From Bradyrhizobium semiaridum (GTDB lineage: Bacteria; Pseudomonadota; Alphaproteobacteria; Rhizobiales; Xanthobacteraceae), in the NCBI RefSeq assembly GCF_020329505.1, contig NZ_JAGKJJ010000009.1, positions 62,001 through 126,000 on the forward strand: a stretch of DNA of 64,000 bases, read 5' to 3'. Positions 1 to 8,952 of the stretch are shown piece by piece. The position numbers and the translations under genes are program-made. Each line of letters opens with the position of its first letter. Position 1 is the first letter of the stretch. The notes under the pieces are model-generated. The model was given only the letters and a program-made list of their open reading frames with translations. It had not been told where the DNA came from and made no database searches.

Positions 1-274
1 GGTCCTTGCGGATGCCCATCTCGACCTTGTGGGCGAAATCGATGCCCTCGATCTTCTCCAGGAAGCCATGGACAAAATGCTGGCGCGCCTGCTCGCCCTC
101 GGTGACGATGTCGACGCCGGCGTCCTCCTGCAGCTTGATCGCCAGCATGGTGGCATCGCGCTTGGCGCGGGCGAGTTCGGCGCCCTCGGACTTCCAGGGC
201 GCCCACAGCACATTCGGCTCGGCCAGCCATTCCGGCTTGGGCAGGGAGCCTGCGATCGTGGTTGGAAACAGCAT
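1..274 (-). CDS. Cobalamin-independent methionine synthase-like protein, N-terminal part
   Basis: This gene runs off the left edge of the window, so only its first 91 codons are present. Translation from the ATG at 272-274 begins MLFPTTIAGSLPKPEWL and continues through a segment containing DAGVDIVTEGEQ. That start and motif are typical of the COG0620 MetE C-terminal-domain family (vitamin B12-independent methionine synthases and stand-alone relatives). A full MetE has an extra N-terminal domain, so a start directly at the catalytic-type domain suggests the short stand-alone form. These often act in methyl transfer or have uncertain substrates. It is divergent from the glutathione transferase at 373, with about 100 bp between them. 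The methionine synthase family call is firm; the exact substrate is not known. Confidence 0.75.
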   Translation of the reverse strand, partial: MLFPTTIAGSLPKPEWLAEPNVLWAPWKSEGAELARAKRDATMLAIKLQEDAGVDIVTEGEQARQHFVHGFLEKIEGIDFAHKVEMGIRKD

Positions 275-372
275 GGGAGCCTCCCGGTCGGTTCGGATTG
301 AGCGCCTGTCTGCCATGTCCTATGCTCGGCGTACAGAACAACAAAAGTTTCTGAGAGCGGAATAAGACGCCG

Positions 373-1077
373 ATGATCGACCTGCACTACGCGCCGACGC
401 CGAACGGCTGGAAAATCTCGATCATGCTGGAGGAACTGGGGCTGCCCTACACGGTCATCCCGGTGAACATCCGCGCCGGCGAGCAGTTTCGCCCGGAATT
501 TTTGGCGATCAGCCCGAACAACCGCATTCCCGCGATTGTCGACCATGCGCCCGGCGACGGCGGCGGGCCGTTCTCGGTGTTCGAGACCGGCGCGATCCTG
601 ATCTATCTCGCCGACAAGACCGGCCGCTTCCTGTCGCAGGAATTGCGGGCGCGGTCGACCGTCATCCAATGGGTGATGTGGCAGATGGGTGGCCTCGGGC
701 CGATGCTCGGCCAGCACGGTCATTTCGCGCTCTATGCGGCCGAAAAGATTCCCTACGCGATCGAGCGCTACCGCGACGAGACGGCGCGGCTCTACGGCGT
801 GCTCGACCGCCAGCTCGGCAAGACCGGCGCCTATATCGCCGGTGACGACTATTCGATCGCCGATATCGCCTGCTTCCCCTGGACCATGACGCACAAGGCG
901 CAGGGCTTTACGCTCGACGATTACCCGCACATCAAGCGCTGGTACGCCACCGTGCGCGCCCGCCCGCAGGTGCAGGCGGGCCTTGCGATCGGCAAGTTCG
1001 TCAAGGAGCCGTTCGACGAGGAGTCGCGGAAGGTCATGTTCGGGCAGAGGGCAAAGGAAGTGCTGGGGAAACAGTAG
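373..1077 (+). CDS. Glutathione S-transferase family protein
   Basis: The 234-residue protein has an N-terminal thioredoxin-fold GST domain (about residues 1-85) and a helical C-terminal domain (about 90-210). The N-terminus reads IDLHYAPTPNGWKISIMLEE, followed by the cis-proline region NNRIPAIVD and the glutathione-contacting FETGAILIYLA segment. The TPNGWK start and overall plan resemble the Nu-class YfcG/YghU enzymes, which act as disulfide-bond reductases rather than classical conjugating GSTs. The C-terminal N-capping box appears as YSIADIACFPW. It is a cytosolic thiol-redox or detoxification enzyme. A DsbA-fold isomerase follows 135 bp downstream, across a palindromic repeat. Substrate is unknown. 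Confidence 0.88.
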   Translation: MIDLHYAPTPNGWKISIMLEELGLPYTVIPVNIRAGEQFRPEFLAISPNNRIPAIVDHAPGDGGGPFSVFETGAILIYLADKTGRFLSQELRARSTVIQWVMWQMGGLGPMLGQHGHFALYAAEKIPYAIERYRDETARLYGVLDRQLGKTGAYIAGDDYSIADIACFPWTMTHKAQGFTLDDYPHIKRWYATVRARPQVQAGLAIGKFVKEPFDEESRKVMFGQRAKEVLGKQ

Positions 1078-1082
1078 CTCCT

Positions 1083-1189
1083 CGTCATTCCGGGGCGCGA
1101 CGAAGTCGTGAGCCCGGAATCCATTGGGCCGCAAGTTTCGTGGAGCGATGGATTCCGGGCTCGCGCCAGGGGCGCGCCCCGGAATGACG
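1083..1189. repeat. Intergenic palindromic repeat, family A, copy 1
   Basis: An inverted repeat of about 107 bp. The outer arms read CGTCATTCCGGGGCGCG and its complement, CGCGCCCCGGAATGACG; an inner arm reads CCCGGAATCCAT and its complement ATGGATTCCGGG. Further copies lie at 4452-4556 and 60154-60255, always between genes. It would form a long cruciform or RNA hairpin and resembles a REP/BIME-like element. Confidence 0.9.
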
Positions 1190-1211
1190 AAATTGAGAGA
1201 AAGGAAACGCC

Positions 1212-1823
1212 ATGATCGAATTCTTCTTCGACTGTTCCAGTCCCTGGACCTATCTCGCCTGGCACAACATCCAGCCGCTGGCGAAGGAGTTCGGCGCTGC
1301 GATCACCTGGCGGCCGATCCTGGTCGGCGGCATCTTCAACACCGTCAATCCGTCGGTCTATGCCCAGCGCGAGACGCCGGTGCCGCTGAAGGCGCGCTAC
1401 ATGAAGAAGGATCTCGGCGACTGGGCGCGCTCGGCGGGCCTTGCGATCAAGATGCCGCCGACGGTGTTTCCGGTGAACAGCGTCAAGGCGATGCGCGGCT
1501 GCATCTGGCTCGGCAATGAAAAAATGGTGCCGTTCGCCCGCGCGGTATTCGAAGCCTATTGGGGTGACGACAAGGACATCTCGCAGGATGCCGTGCTGAC
1601 CGAGATCTGCGGCAAGGTCGGGATCGATCCGGCGCAATTCTTTGCCGGCATCGGCGATCAGGCGATCAAGGATCAACTCAAGGCCAACACCGATGAAGTG
1701 ATGGCGCGCGGTGGCTTCGGCTCACCGACCATCTTCGTCGGCAAGACCGACATGTATTTCGGCAATGACCGCCTGCCGCTGATCCGCGAAGCGCTGGCGC
1801 GCAGCAAGGCGAGCGCCGCCTGA
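1212..1823 (+). CDS. 2-hydroxychromene-2-carboxylate isomerase family (DsbA fold) protein
   Basis: A 203-residue protein of the DsbA-like thioredoxin superfamily, closest in plan to 2-hydroxychromene-2-carboxylate isomerases and kappa-class GSTs. It starts IEFFFDCSSPWTYLAW, where the family usually has FD-x-SPYSYLA with a catalytic serine. A GGFGSPTIFVG segment with the cis-Pro loop follows near residue 175, then FGNDRLPL, the classic C-terminal signature. Family members isomerise ring-opened naphthalene or aromatic intermediates with glutathione as cofactor. The reading frame ends in TGATG, so its stop overlaps the start of the quinone oxidoreductase downstream, implying translational coupling. 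The real substrate here is unknown. Confidence 0.85.
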   Translation: MIEFFFDCSSPWTYLAWHNIQPLAKEFGAAITWRPILVGGIFNTVNPSVYAQRETPVPLKARYMKKDLGDWARSAGLAIKMPPTVFPVNSVKAMRGCIWLGNEKMVPFARAVFEAYWGDDKDISQDAVLTEICGKVGIDPAQFFAGIGDQAIKDQLKANTDEVMARGGFGSPTIFVGKTDMYFGNDRLPLIREALARSKASAA

Positions 1824-2797
1824 TGCCGAAAGCCGTTGTTTGCCGCGAGCTCGGACCGCCCGAGCGCTTGAAGCTGGAGAGCTTTGCCTCGGCGCCCTTG
1901 AAGCCGGGCGAAGTGCGCGTCGCGATCCGTGCCGCCGGGATCAATTTCCCCGATATCTTGATGGCCGCGGGCGAGTACCAGCTCAAGCCGCCGCTGCCGT
2001 TCACGCCGGGCTCGGAAGCATCCGGCGATGTCGTCGAGGTCAATCAGGCCGCTGATGTCGCCGTCGGCGACAAGGTGATCGTCAAGATGCGGTTCGGCGC
2101 CTATTGCGACGAGACGGTGGCAGTGCCGTCGCAGCTCGTGCCCGTGCCGTCGACTTTCGACTACGCGGAGGGCGCCACGTTTCTCGCCGCGCACGGCACG
2201 GCGTATCACGCGCTGATCGACCGCGGCCAGATCAAGCCGGGCGAGGTGCTGCTGGTGCATGGTGCTGGCGGCGGCGTCGGGCTCGCCGCGGTCGAGATCG
2301 GCAAGCTGCTCGGCGCTACCGTGATCGCGGCCGCCTCATCTGAGGAGAAGCTTGCGATCGCCAAAGCGCGCGGTGCCGATCATCTCGTGCTCTACGAGCG
2401 CGAGCCGTTCCGCGATGCCGTCAAGCGGCTGACCGATGGCCGCGGCGCCGACGTGGTGTTCGATCCCGTCGGCGGCGAGGTGTTCGAGAACTCGATGCGC
2501 TGCATCAACTGGGGCGCGCGGATCCTCGTGGTCGGCTTCACCGGCGGCATCGGCCTGGCGCGGACCAATCTGCTCATGATCAAGGGCGCAAGCGTGCTCG
2601 GCGTTCGCGCCGGCGAGGCGGTGCGCAAGGATCCTGCGCTCGGCGAGGTCAGGTTCAAGGCGCTGAGCGAATGGGCCGAGGCCGGCAAGGTGCGGCCGAG
2701 CATCTCGCACCGCCTGCCGCTGGAGGATTTTGCCAAGGCGATGCGGCTGCTGATCGAGCGCAAGGCGATCGGGCGGGTGGCGCTGATGATGCAGTAG
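1823..2797 (+). CDS. NADPH:quinone oxidoreductase family (zinc-free MDR) protein
   Basis: A 324-residue medium-chain dehydrogenase/reductase without the zinc ligands, as in quinone oxidoreductases (Qor/zeta-crystallin). The catalytic domain has the RAAGINFPDILMAAGEY segment typical of the family. The Rossmann fold begins with HGAGGGVGLAAVEIGKLLGA (about residue 143), and DGRGADVVFDPVGG follows. It should transfer hydride from NADPH to quinones or enones in the cytosol. Its ATG overlaps the preceding stop by one base. Together with the GST and isomerase it forms a small redox/aromatic-compound operon. Acryloyl-CoA reductase-like activity is possible. Confidence 0.88.
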   Translation: MPKAVVCRELGPPERLKLESFASAPLKPGEVRVAIRAAGINFPDILMAAGEYQLKPPLPFTPGSEASGDVVEVNQAADVAVGDKVIVKMRFGAYCDETVAVPSQLVPVPSTFDYAEGATFLAAHGTAYHALIDRGQIKPGEVLLVHGAGGGVGLAAVEIGKLLGATVIAAASSEEKLAIAKARGADHLVLYEREPFRDAVKRLTDGRGADVVFDPVGGEVFENSMRCINWGARILVVGFTGGIGLARTNLLMIKGASVLGVRAGEAVRKDPALGEVRFKALSEWAEAGKVRPSISHRLPLEDFAKAMRLLIERKAIGRVALMMQ

Positions 2798-2803
2798 CGG
2801 CTC

Positions 2804-2835
2804 GTCATTGCGAGCCATTGGCTCCTCGCCATGAC
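2804..2835. terminator. Imperfect hairpin between convergent genes
   Basis: The sequence CGTCATTGCGAG pairs imperfectly with CTCGCCATGACG across a short loop, exactly between two convergent stop codons (2797 and 2838). There is no run of T, so it is a weak terminator candidate or a short relative of the larger CGTCATT-type palindromes. Confidence 0.4.
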
Positions 2836-2837
2836 GG

Positions 2838-3512
2838 TTATGGCGTAGTGAACCTTCCCTCGCGCAAAAACGCGATCGTCTGCGCGATGGCGTCGCGGTT
2901 GCGCACCAGCCACGGATGTGAGGTGCGGATCACGATGTGATCGGCCATGCCGTCGAGCATCGTGCCGGCGACCGAGACCCGGCCGTCATGCGGGCGCGGC
3001 AGCATCACCGAGGTGATCGGATAGACCGAGCGGTTGCCGGCGATGATGCCGGCCGGATAGTCGATGTCAGGCAGCAGCGCGCTGGTCGCGGCATCGCGGC
3101 GGGTGACAAGCTGCTGGCCGGCCGGGCCGAAGAAGGCGCGATAAGCCGGAAAATTCTTCAGGCGGTCGGCGATTTCGCTGCCGCCGTTCGGCGTGCCCAG
3201 CATCACGACGCGGCCGAGCCGCAATGGACGATGTCTTGCGAGATAGGCGCGGGCGAGCAGGCCGCCCATCGAATGGCAGACGAAATGAACGCAGCCACTG
3301 ATCGCGTTCGCGAACGGATCGATCGAGGGGTGGATATCTTCTGCCAGCGCATCGAGCGGCTTGCGCCGGCTGTCATAGTCGAGATTGAGCGTGGCAAAGC
3401 CCGCGTCCTTCAGCGCGAGCTCCATCCGGCGGAACGAGCGCGCAGTCCTGCTGATGCCGTGCAGCAGGACGACGCCGTCGGTGGTGGACGCCGCGGGACG
3501 CCGTTCGCTCAC
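2838..3512 (-). CDS. Alpha/beta hydrolase (lipase/esterase-like)
   Basis: A 224-residue cytosolic alpha/beta hydrolase with the oxyanion motif VVLLHGISR near residue 16 and a nucleophile elbow CHSMGGLLARAYL near residue 79, then VVMLGTPNGGSE, as in triacylglycerol lipase and PGAP1-like esterases. A late HPWL histidine near residue 200 probably completes the triad. The start is a GTG at 3510-3512 that overlaps the stop of the enoyl-CoA hydratase gene (GTGA), so the two are probably translated together. The link to an acyl-CoA enzyme suggests ester or thioester hydrolysis, but this is only contextual. Confidence 0.82.
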   Translation of the reverse strand: MSERRPAASTTDGVVLLHGISRTARSFRRMELALKDAGFATLNLDYDSRRKPLDALAEDIHPSIDPFANAISGCVHFVCHSMGGLLARAYLARHRPLRLGRVVMLGTPNGGSEIADRLKNFPAYRAFFGPAGQQLVTRRDAATSALLPDIDYPAGIIAGNRSVYPITSVMLPRPHDGRVSVAGTMLDGMADHIVIRTSHPWLVRNRDAIAQTIAFLREGRFTTP

Positions 3513-4399
3513 TTATACTCGTGCTCTTGCCACCACGGGAAATAGTCGGGCATGTCCGAGGACACCTTGTTCTTGAACTGCGCGGGTCGCTTCTCCAGGA
3601 ACGACACCACGCCCTCCTTGACGTCGTCGGAGCGGCCGCGAGCATAGATGCCGCGGCTGTCGACCTTGTGCGCTTCCATCGGATCGTCGGCGCCCAGCAT
3701 GCGCCACATCATCTGGCGGATCAGCGCCACCGACACCGGCGCGGTCTTGGCCGCGAACTCCTTGGCCAGCGCACGCGCGGTCGGCAGCAGATCGTCCGGC
3801 GGCACCACCTTGCTGACGAGCCGGCCGGCGAGCGCTTCCTGCGCCGGGAACACGCGGCCCGAATAGCACCATTCCAGCGCCTGCGAGATGCCGACGATGC
3901 GCGGCAGGAACCAGCTTGAGGCGGCCTCCGGCACGATGCCGCGCTGGGAAAACACGAAGCCGAATCGCGCAGCCTCCGAGGCGATGCGGATGTCCATCGC
4001 CAGCTGCATGGTGACACCGATGCCGACCGCGGGGCCGTTCACCGCGGCGATGACAGGCTTCAGGCACTTGAAGATGCGCAGCGTCACCTGGCCGCCGCCG
4101 TCGCGGACTTGCGGATCGCTGTAGTCGACGCTGCCGTCGGCATTGCGCTTGACCGGGCCGCGCCGCGCGTCGCGGTCGAACGTGTTGGCGCCGGAGGAGA
4201 GGTCGGCGCCGGCGCAGAAGCCGCGGCCTGCACCGGTGACAATGATGGCCCTGACCTCATCGTCCTGGTCGGCTTTGTCGAACGCGTCGATCAGCTCCTG
4301 CTGCATCGTGGCGTTGAAGGCGTTGAGCTTGTCGGGCCGGTTCAGCGTGATCGTGAGAATCTTCTCGTCGATCTCGTACTTGATTGTTTCATACGCCAT
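3509..4399 (-). CDS. Enoyl-CoA hydratase/isomerase (crotonase) family protein
   Basis: A 296-residue crotonase. The start at 4399 (MAYETIKYEID) is preferred over an upstream in-frame codon because a strong AAGGAAGG ribosome site lies just before it. The protein shows TLNRPDKLNAFN near the N-terminus and the first oxyanion-hole segment GAGRGFCAGADLS. Later come PAVGIGVTMQLAMDIRIAS and the RGIVPEAASSW segment carrying the usual catalytic glutamate position. It probably hydrates or isomerises a CoA-thioester enoyl in fatty-acid or side-chain beta-oxidation. At 296 residues it is slightly longer than the common 260. It overlaps the downstream esterase gene by four bases. Confidence 0.9.
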   Translation of the reverse strand: MAYETIKYEIDEKILTITLNRPDKLNAFNATMQQELIDAFDKADQDDEVRAIIVTGAGRGFCAGADLSSGANTFDRDARRGPVKRNADGSVDYSDPQVRDGGGQVTLRIFKCLKPVIAAVNGPAVGIGVTMQLAMDIRIASEAARFGFVFSQRGIVPEAASSWFLPRIVGISQALEWCYSGRVFPAQEALAGRLVSKVVPPDDLLPTARALAKEFAAKTAPVSVALIRQMMWRMLGADDPMEAHKVDSRGIYARGRSDDVKEGVVSFLEKRPAQFKNKVSSDMPDYFPWWQEHEYK

Positions 4400-4451
4400 G
4401 GGGGTTCCTTCCTTTGTCCGCCTCTTGATGATCATCGCATGATCTCTATCA

Positions 4452-4556
4452 CGTCATTCCGGGGCGCGCGAAGCGCGAGCCCGGAATCCATTCATCCACG
4501 GCGCATGTGGGCAAATGGATTCCGGGCCTGGCCCTTCGGGCCATCCCGGAATGACG
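4452..4556. repeat. Intergenic palindromic repeat, family A, copy 2
   Basis: The same outer arms as at 1083-1189 (CGTCATTCCGGGGCGCG and its complement), with inner arms around GGAATCCATT. It separates the amidase stop from the enoyl-CoA hydratase start, which argues that these two genes may not share one simple transcript. Confidence 0.9.
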
Positions 4557-4571
4557 GAGAGAGGTGGTATC

Positions 4572-5996
4572 TTATTTCTTCGGCGGCGTCGGCCACGGCT
4601 TCTGCGGGCCGCGCAGGCCCTCGAACGCCTTGCCCATGCCGAGCACGCCGATGTCGTCGAAGCGTCGGCCGATGATCTGGATGCCGATCGGAAAGCCCTT
4701 CTTGTCGTAGCCGCCGTTGATTGCCAGCGCCGGGTTCTCCGACATATTCCACGGCACGGTAAAGCAGATGTGCTCGAACGGCTTTGCCGGGTCGTTGAGC
4801 GGCGCGGCGTACTCCGCCGGGAAGTTCACCACCGGCGAGACCGGCGAGATCACGTAGTCGACCTCGCAGAACAGCTTTGTCGCGGCGGCGCGGATCGCCA
4901 TGGTCTGGTTGAAGCCGCGCACCACGTCGACGCCGGATAGCTTTGCGCCGGCCTCGGCCCAGCTCAGGATGTAGGGCAGGGTCTTGCCGCGGTCGGCTGG
5001 CGACAGTTTCGACAGCTCGTCCCAGGTCCGGGCGCGCCAGAAATGGTCGAGGCCTTCCAGCATCTCGGGCGTCAGGATGCCGTCGATCTCGGTCACCACC
5101 GCGCCGGCGGATTCGAACGCCTTCGCCGCCTTGACGACGACGTCGCGAGCTTCCTTCTCCAGCTTCTGGCCGGAGCCGGCATCGAGCATCAGGCCGATGC
5201 GCAGCTTGCGCGGCGATTTCTCCAGCGCCTTCCAGTTGACCTCGAGCGCGGGCAGGCTCATGCCGTCGCGACGGTCGGGTCGCGACAGCACGCTCATCAT
5301 CAGCGCTGCGTCGTCGACGCTGCGGGTCATCGGGCCGGCGACGCGGCCGACATAGGGCGGATCGATCGGAACGCGGCCGAGGCTCGGCTTCAGCGCGACG
5401 AGGCCGCACCAGGCGGCCGGCAGCCGCACCGAGCCGCCGATATCCGTGCCGAGATGCAGCGGGCCGTAGCCGGCCGCACCGGCCGCGCCCGCGCCGGAGC
5501 TCGAGCCGCCGGGATTCTTGCTGACATCCCAGGGATTGCGGGTGAGCGGATGGAACGAGGACAGCCCCGACGACAGCATGCCGTAGTCCGGCATCGTGGT
5601 CTTGGAGAAGATCACGCAGCCAGCCTCGCGCAGCCGCGCCGCGGGCGGCGCGTCTTTCGCCGCCGGCGTGAGCTTCACGCTTGCCGAGCCGAGCGGCACC
5701 GGCTGGTCCTTGGTCGCGACGTTGTCCTTGATGGTGGCGGGCACGCCGTCGAGCGTGCCGGTCGGCTCGCCCTGTTGCCAGCGCTCGGTCGAGGCCTTCG
5801 CGACCTTTCGCGCGCCGTCGGGATCGTAGAGATAGAGCGCCTTGATGTGCGGCTCCCAGGCCGCGACCTGGGCGATGATCTCTTCCAGCACCTCCGACGG
5901 CGAGAACTGCTTGGCGCGGTAGCCGGCGAGCAGGTCGACGGCGGAGAGATCGTGCAGCGAGGTGATGGCGTCCTGTTTCGGCTTATGCATGGGCAC
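4572..5996 (-). CDS. Amidase (amidase-signature family)
   Basis: A 474-residue amidase-signature enzyme. It has the catalytic lysine in VPATIKDNVATKD (about residue 85), the Gly/Ser-rich signature NPGGSSSGAGAAGAAGYG with the cis-serine, and GTDIGGSVRLPAAWCG with the nucleophilic serine. The family hydrolyses aliphatic or aryl amides to acid plus ammonia; a few members are GatA. No gatB or gatC lies nearby, and the C-terminus lacks GatA features, so a catabolic amidase is more likely. Its start overlaps the upstream M20 gene by 14 bp, making it the last member of the M81-M20-amidase unit. There is no signal peptide, so it acts on imported compounds. Confidence 0.9.
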   Translation of the reverse strand: MPMHKPKQDAITSLHDLSAVDLLAGYRAKQFSPSEVLEEIIAQVAAWEPHIKALYLYDPDGARKVAKASTERWQQGEPTGTLDGVPATIKDNVATKDQPVPLGSASVKLTPAAKDAPPAARLREAGCVIFSKTTMPDYGMLSSGLSSFHPLTRNPWDVSKNPGGSSSGAGAAGAAGYGPLHLGTDIGGSVRLPAAWCGLVALKPSLGRVPIDPPYVGRVAGPMTRSVDDAALMMSVLSRPDRRDGMSLPALEVNWKALEKSPRKLRIGLMLDAGSGQKLEKEARDVVVKAAKAFESAGAVVTEIDGILTPEMLEGLDHFWRARTWDELSKLSPADRGKTLPYILSWAEAGAKLSGVDVVRGFNQTMAIRAAATKLFCEVDYVISPVSPVVNFPAEYAAPLNDPAKPFEHICFTVPWNMSENPALAINGGYDKKGFPIGIQIIGRRFDDIGVLGMGKAFEGLRGPQKPWPTPPKK

Positions 5997-7155
5997 CTAC
6001 CGGCAGGCGTTTCTCGATGATGCGGGCGAACATGCTGGCGCCGATCGGCAGGATCTTGTCGTCGAGAACGTAACCGGGATTGTGCACGGGCACCGAGCCG
6101 TCATGGCCGACCCAGAAATAGGCGCCGGGCACGGCCTGCATCATGTCGGCGAAATCCTCGCTGCCCATCTTGGGCGTCGAGCGGGTGATCACCTTGGCCG
6201 GATCGACGACGGTGCGCGCGACTTCCTCGACGACGCGGGACTGCTCTTCCTGATTGACCAGCACGCTGAAGCCGTCGCGGATCTCGACCGAGATCTCGGC
6301 GTCATAGGCGGCGGCAAAACCGGCAGCGATCTCGCGCATGCGCTTGCGGATCAGCGCGCGGACCTCCTCGGAGAAGCAGCGTACCGTGCCGCACATCCAG
6401 GCTTCGCCGGGAATGACGTTGTACGCCGAGCCGGAATGGATCTGGGTGATCGACAGCACCGCCGCCTGCAGCGGATCGACGTTGCGGCTGACGATCGACT
6501 GCAGCGCCTGACCGAGCGTCATTGCGATCACCACCGCATCCTTTGAGCGCTCCGGCATCGCGCCATGGGCGCCATAGCCCTGGATCCTGATGTCGAAGAA
6601 GTCGGCCGCGGCCATCGCCGGGCCCGGCAGGATCGCGATCTCGCCATGGTTGAGGTCGGGCGCGTTGTGCAGGCCGTAGACCTCGTCGCAGGGGAACTGC
6701 TTGAACAGGCCGTCCTTGATCATCGCGCGGGCGCCGCCGAGGCCTTCCTCGGCGGGCTGGAAGATGAAGTGCACGGTGCCGTCGAAATTGCGGGTCTCGG
6801 CGAGGTAGCGCGCCGAGCCGAGCAGCATCGTGGTGTGACCGTCATGGCCGCAGCCGTGGAAGCGGCCGGGAATCGTCGAACGCCACTTCAGATTGGTGTT
6901 TTCCTCCATCGGCAGCGCGTCCATGTCGGCGCGCAGGCCGATCTTCTTGGTGCCGTTGCCCTTGCCCTTGAGCACGCCGACCACGCCGGTGCCGCCAAGG
7001 CCGCGATGCACCTCGATGCCCCAGCTCGTCAGCTTCTCGGCAACGATCCCCGACGTGCGCACCTCCTCGAACCCGATCTCGGGATGCGCATGCAAATCCC
7101 GCCTGATGGCAGTGAGTTCGTCGGCATAGCTGTCGATGCGCTCAATTGTCGGCAT
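5983..7155 (-). CDS. M20 family amidohydrolase (hippurate hydrolase/IAA-amino acid hydrolase-like)
   Basis: A 390-residue metallo-amidohydrolase beginning MPTIERIDSYADELTAIRRD. The metal-binding features are RADMDALPMEE, GCGHDGHTTMLLG and FQPAEEGLGGARAMI, with a late MGSEDFADM, all standard for the M20D hippurate/N-acyl-amino-acid hydrolases. These enzymes remove acyl groups from amino acids or indole-acetyl-amino acids. The start is chosen at 7155, only 5 bp after the M81 stop, since the longer open frame extends into that gene. Its end overlaps the amidase start by 14 bp. Expected to be cytosolic; substrate inferred only from family. Confidence 0.9.
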   Translation of the reverse strand: MPTIERIDSYADELTAIRRDLHAHPEIGFEEVRTSGIVAEKLTSWGIEVHRGLGGTGVVGVLKGKGNGTKKIGLRADMDALPMEENTNLKWRSTIPGRFHGCGHDGHTTMLLGSARYLAETRNFDGTVHFIFQPAEEGLGGARAMIKDGLFKQFPCDEVYGLHNAPDLNHGEIAILPGPAMAAADFFDIRIQGYGAHGAMPERSKDAVVIAMTLGQALQSIVSRNVDPLQAAVLSITQIHSGSAYNVIPGEAWMCGTVRCFSEEVRALIRKRMREIAAGFAAAYDAEISVEIRDGFSVLVNQEEQSRVVEEVARTVVDPAKVITRSTPKMGSEDFADMMQAVPGAYFWVGHDGSVPVHNPGYVLDDKILPIGASMFARIIEKRLPVGAHA

Positions 7156-7160
7156 GGGTC

Positions 7161-8681
7161 CTATCCGTCTGTGCGTGATGGGGAGGGTGGTGTGAAGGCA
7201 GCGCCGTTCGGCTTGATGCGAATGCCCGGCCGCAGATGCTTCCAGGGCAGCGTGGCGGGATCGGCCGGCATCGCGCCGGGCGCGGCGCAAATCAGCAGCT
7301 TTTCGGCGATCGGCTCGAAATCGGCGCGGAAATGCACCGAGCTCTTGTTGACCAGAATCTTCTGCGCCGTCGGCTCGATTCCGACATAGCGGTACATCGC
7401 CTGGTCGGCGAGTTGCGCCTTGTACGAGGCGACGACGACGCGGATATCGCCGATGCGCAGGCACGCCGACAGGCCCATATCCATGTCGCGGCCGCCGTAG
7501 AACGGACCCGGCGCAAGGAATTTGCCGTCGGAGAGCTGTTCGACCACGAAACTCTCGCGATATGGCGCATCGCCGGGAATGCCCGACTTGCCGCCGAGAT
7601 CGAGCGTGACGGTCGCGCCGGCGCCGGCCGCATGGGCCGCCCTGGCCGATTGCGGATCGCAGATCACGCCGGTGGCGCCGCTCGCCCGGTTGCGCACCAG
7701 TGCGCGCAGCATGCCGGTGGTATCGGAAGTGCCGCCGGCGCCCGGATTGTCCTGGGTGTCGGCGATCACGATCGGCTTGGTCGCCGACCGCGCCAGCTCC
7801 ATCGCGTAGCGGATGCCGTCGTCCGGTGAATAGATGCCGCCGTCGAAATCGTCCTCATGGCCTTCGACCAGCGCGAGGATGCGGTCGGCGGCCGCATCGG
7901 CGTCGGCCTGCGTCCGGCCGTAGGCGAACACGCTCGGGCCGCAATCGCGGAAATCGGCGGCCGGGAAGCCGAACGCAAACGACAGTGTCGGCACCGCCTC
8001 GCTCTCCAGCGCGGCAAGCTTCTGGTAGATGCCCCTGGCCGGCTGGTCGTTGGTGCATTGCCAGCTGATCGGGATCAGGAACGGTACCTGGCGAAACGCC
8101 TTCGCGAGGCGCTGTCCGGACTTGAGCAGCAGAGCGAGGTGCCTGGCGCAGGCGCGGCCGGTGTCGGCCATGTCGACATGCGGATAGGTGCGATAGGCGA
8201 TCAGCGCGTCGGCATGGGCGATCATCTCGGGCGAGACGTTAGCATGCAGATCGAGGCTCGCGACCAGCGGCACATCGTGGCCGATCGTCTTGCGGACGCG
8301 GGCGAGGATCTCGGCTTCGCCGTCGTCAAGGTGCTCGGTCACCATCGCGCCGTGCAGATCGAGATAGACCCCGTCGACCGGGCCGGCCGCGGCGATGCCG
8401 TCGACCATCTCCGTCACGATGCGTTCGAAGGCGTCCTTCGTCACATGCGCCGACGGCGTCGCGCCGGCCGCGACCGTCGGGACCAGCTCCCAGCCATGGG
8501 CCTCGGCCGTCTCGGCAAAGCCGGCGAGGCCGGCATTGATCCGGCGCATCACCTTGAGCACGCCGGCGCCATGCGTCATCGCCGGCCAGCCGCCGCCATG
8601 CACGAAATCATCATAGGTGGCCTTCGCCGGCGCGAAGGTATTGGTCTCGTGCAGGAAGCCGCCAACGGCGATGCGGGTCAT
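7161..8681 (-). CDS. M81 family metallopeptidase (MlrC-like)
   Basis: A 506-residue protein starting MTRIAVGGFLHETNTFAPA, the hallmark N-terminus of the MlrC/DUF1485 family, with DLHGAMVTEHLDDGE, ASLDLHANVS and AYRTYPHVDMADTG carrying the predicted metal-binding histidines and aspartates. MlrC cleaves the tetrapeptide left after microcystin opening in Sphingomonas. In rhizobia the family is common in peptide or amide utilisation clusters where the substrate is not known. It sits between the ABC transporter genes and an M20 hydrolase, which supports a role in hydrolysing imported peptides. Start codon 8681 is chosen by family alignment; there is little ribosome-binding signal. Confidence 0.88.
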   Translation of the reverse strand: MTRIAVGGFLHETNTFAPAKATYDDFVHGGGWPAMTHGAGVLKVMRRINAGLAGFAETAEAHGWELVPTVAAGATPSAHVTKDAFERIVTEMVDGIAAAGPVDGVYLDLHGAMVTEHLDDGEAEILARVRKTIGHDVPLVASLDLHANVSPEMIAHADALIAYRTYPHVDMADTGRACARHLALLLKSGQRLAKAFRQVPFLIPISWQCTNDQPARGIYQKLAALESEAVPTLSFAFGFPAADFRDCGPSVFAYGRTQADADAAADRILALVEGHEDDFDGGIYSPDDGIRYAMELARSATKPIVIADTQDNPGAGGTSDTTGMLRALVRNRASGATGVICDPQSARAAHAAGAGATVTLDLGGKSGIPGDAPYRESFVVEQLSDGKFLAPGPFYGGRDMDMGLSACLRIGDIRVVVASYKAQLADQAMYRYVGIEPTAQKILVNKSSVHFRADFEPIAEKLLICAAPGAMPADPATLPWKHLRPGIRIKPNGAAFTPPSPSRTDG

Positions 8682-8863
8682 TAAGTCGGTCTCGACACTT
8701 TTCTTCGGTTGAGCATGATCTATTCGGAAAACCGGTGGCCCACTTTTCCGGATCGTTGCTCTTGCGGGCGACGTTAAGCGTGTCGTTGCGCCAAGCGCAA
8801 GGCGTGGAGCACTGCCGGATTTGCATGCCCTCAACGCAGTCCGTCATTGCGAGCGAGCGGTTT

Positions 8864-8948
8864 GTAGCCCGGATGCAGCGAAGCGCAATCCGGGACAGCC
8901 GGCACCGCGTGCGAGAACCCGGATTTCGCTTCGCTGCATCCGGGCTAC
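8864..8948. repeat. Intergenic palindromic repeat, family B, copy 1
   Basis: Arms read GTAGCCCGGATGCAGCGAAG and the complement CTTCGCTGCATCCGGGCTAC, about 85 bp in total, ending 4 bp before the ABC ATPase stop codon. A diverged relative is at 57092-57195. It is an extragenic palindrome and may also act in mRNA 3' stabilisation or termination for the transporter operon. Confidence 0.85.
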
Positions 8949-8952
8949 GGAT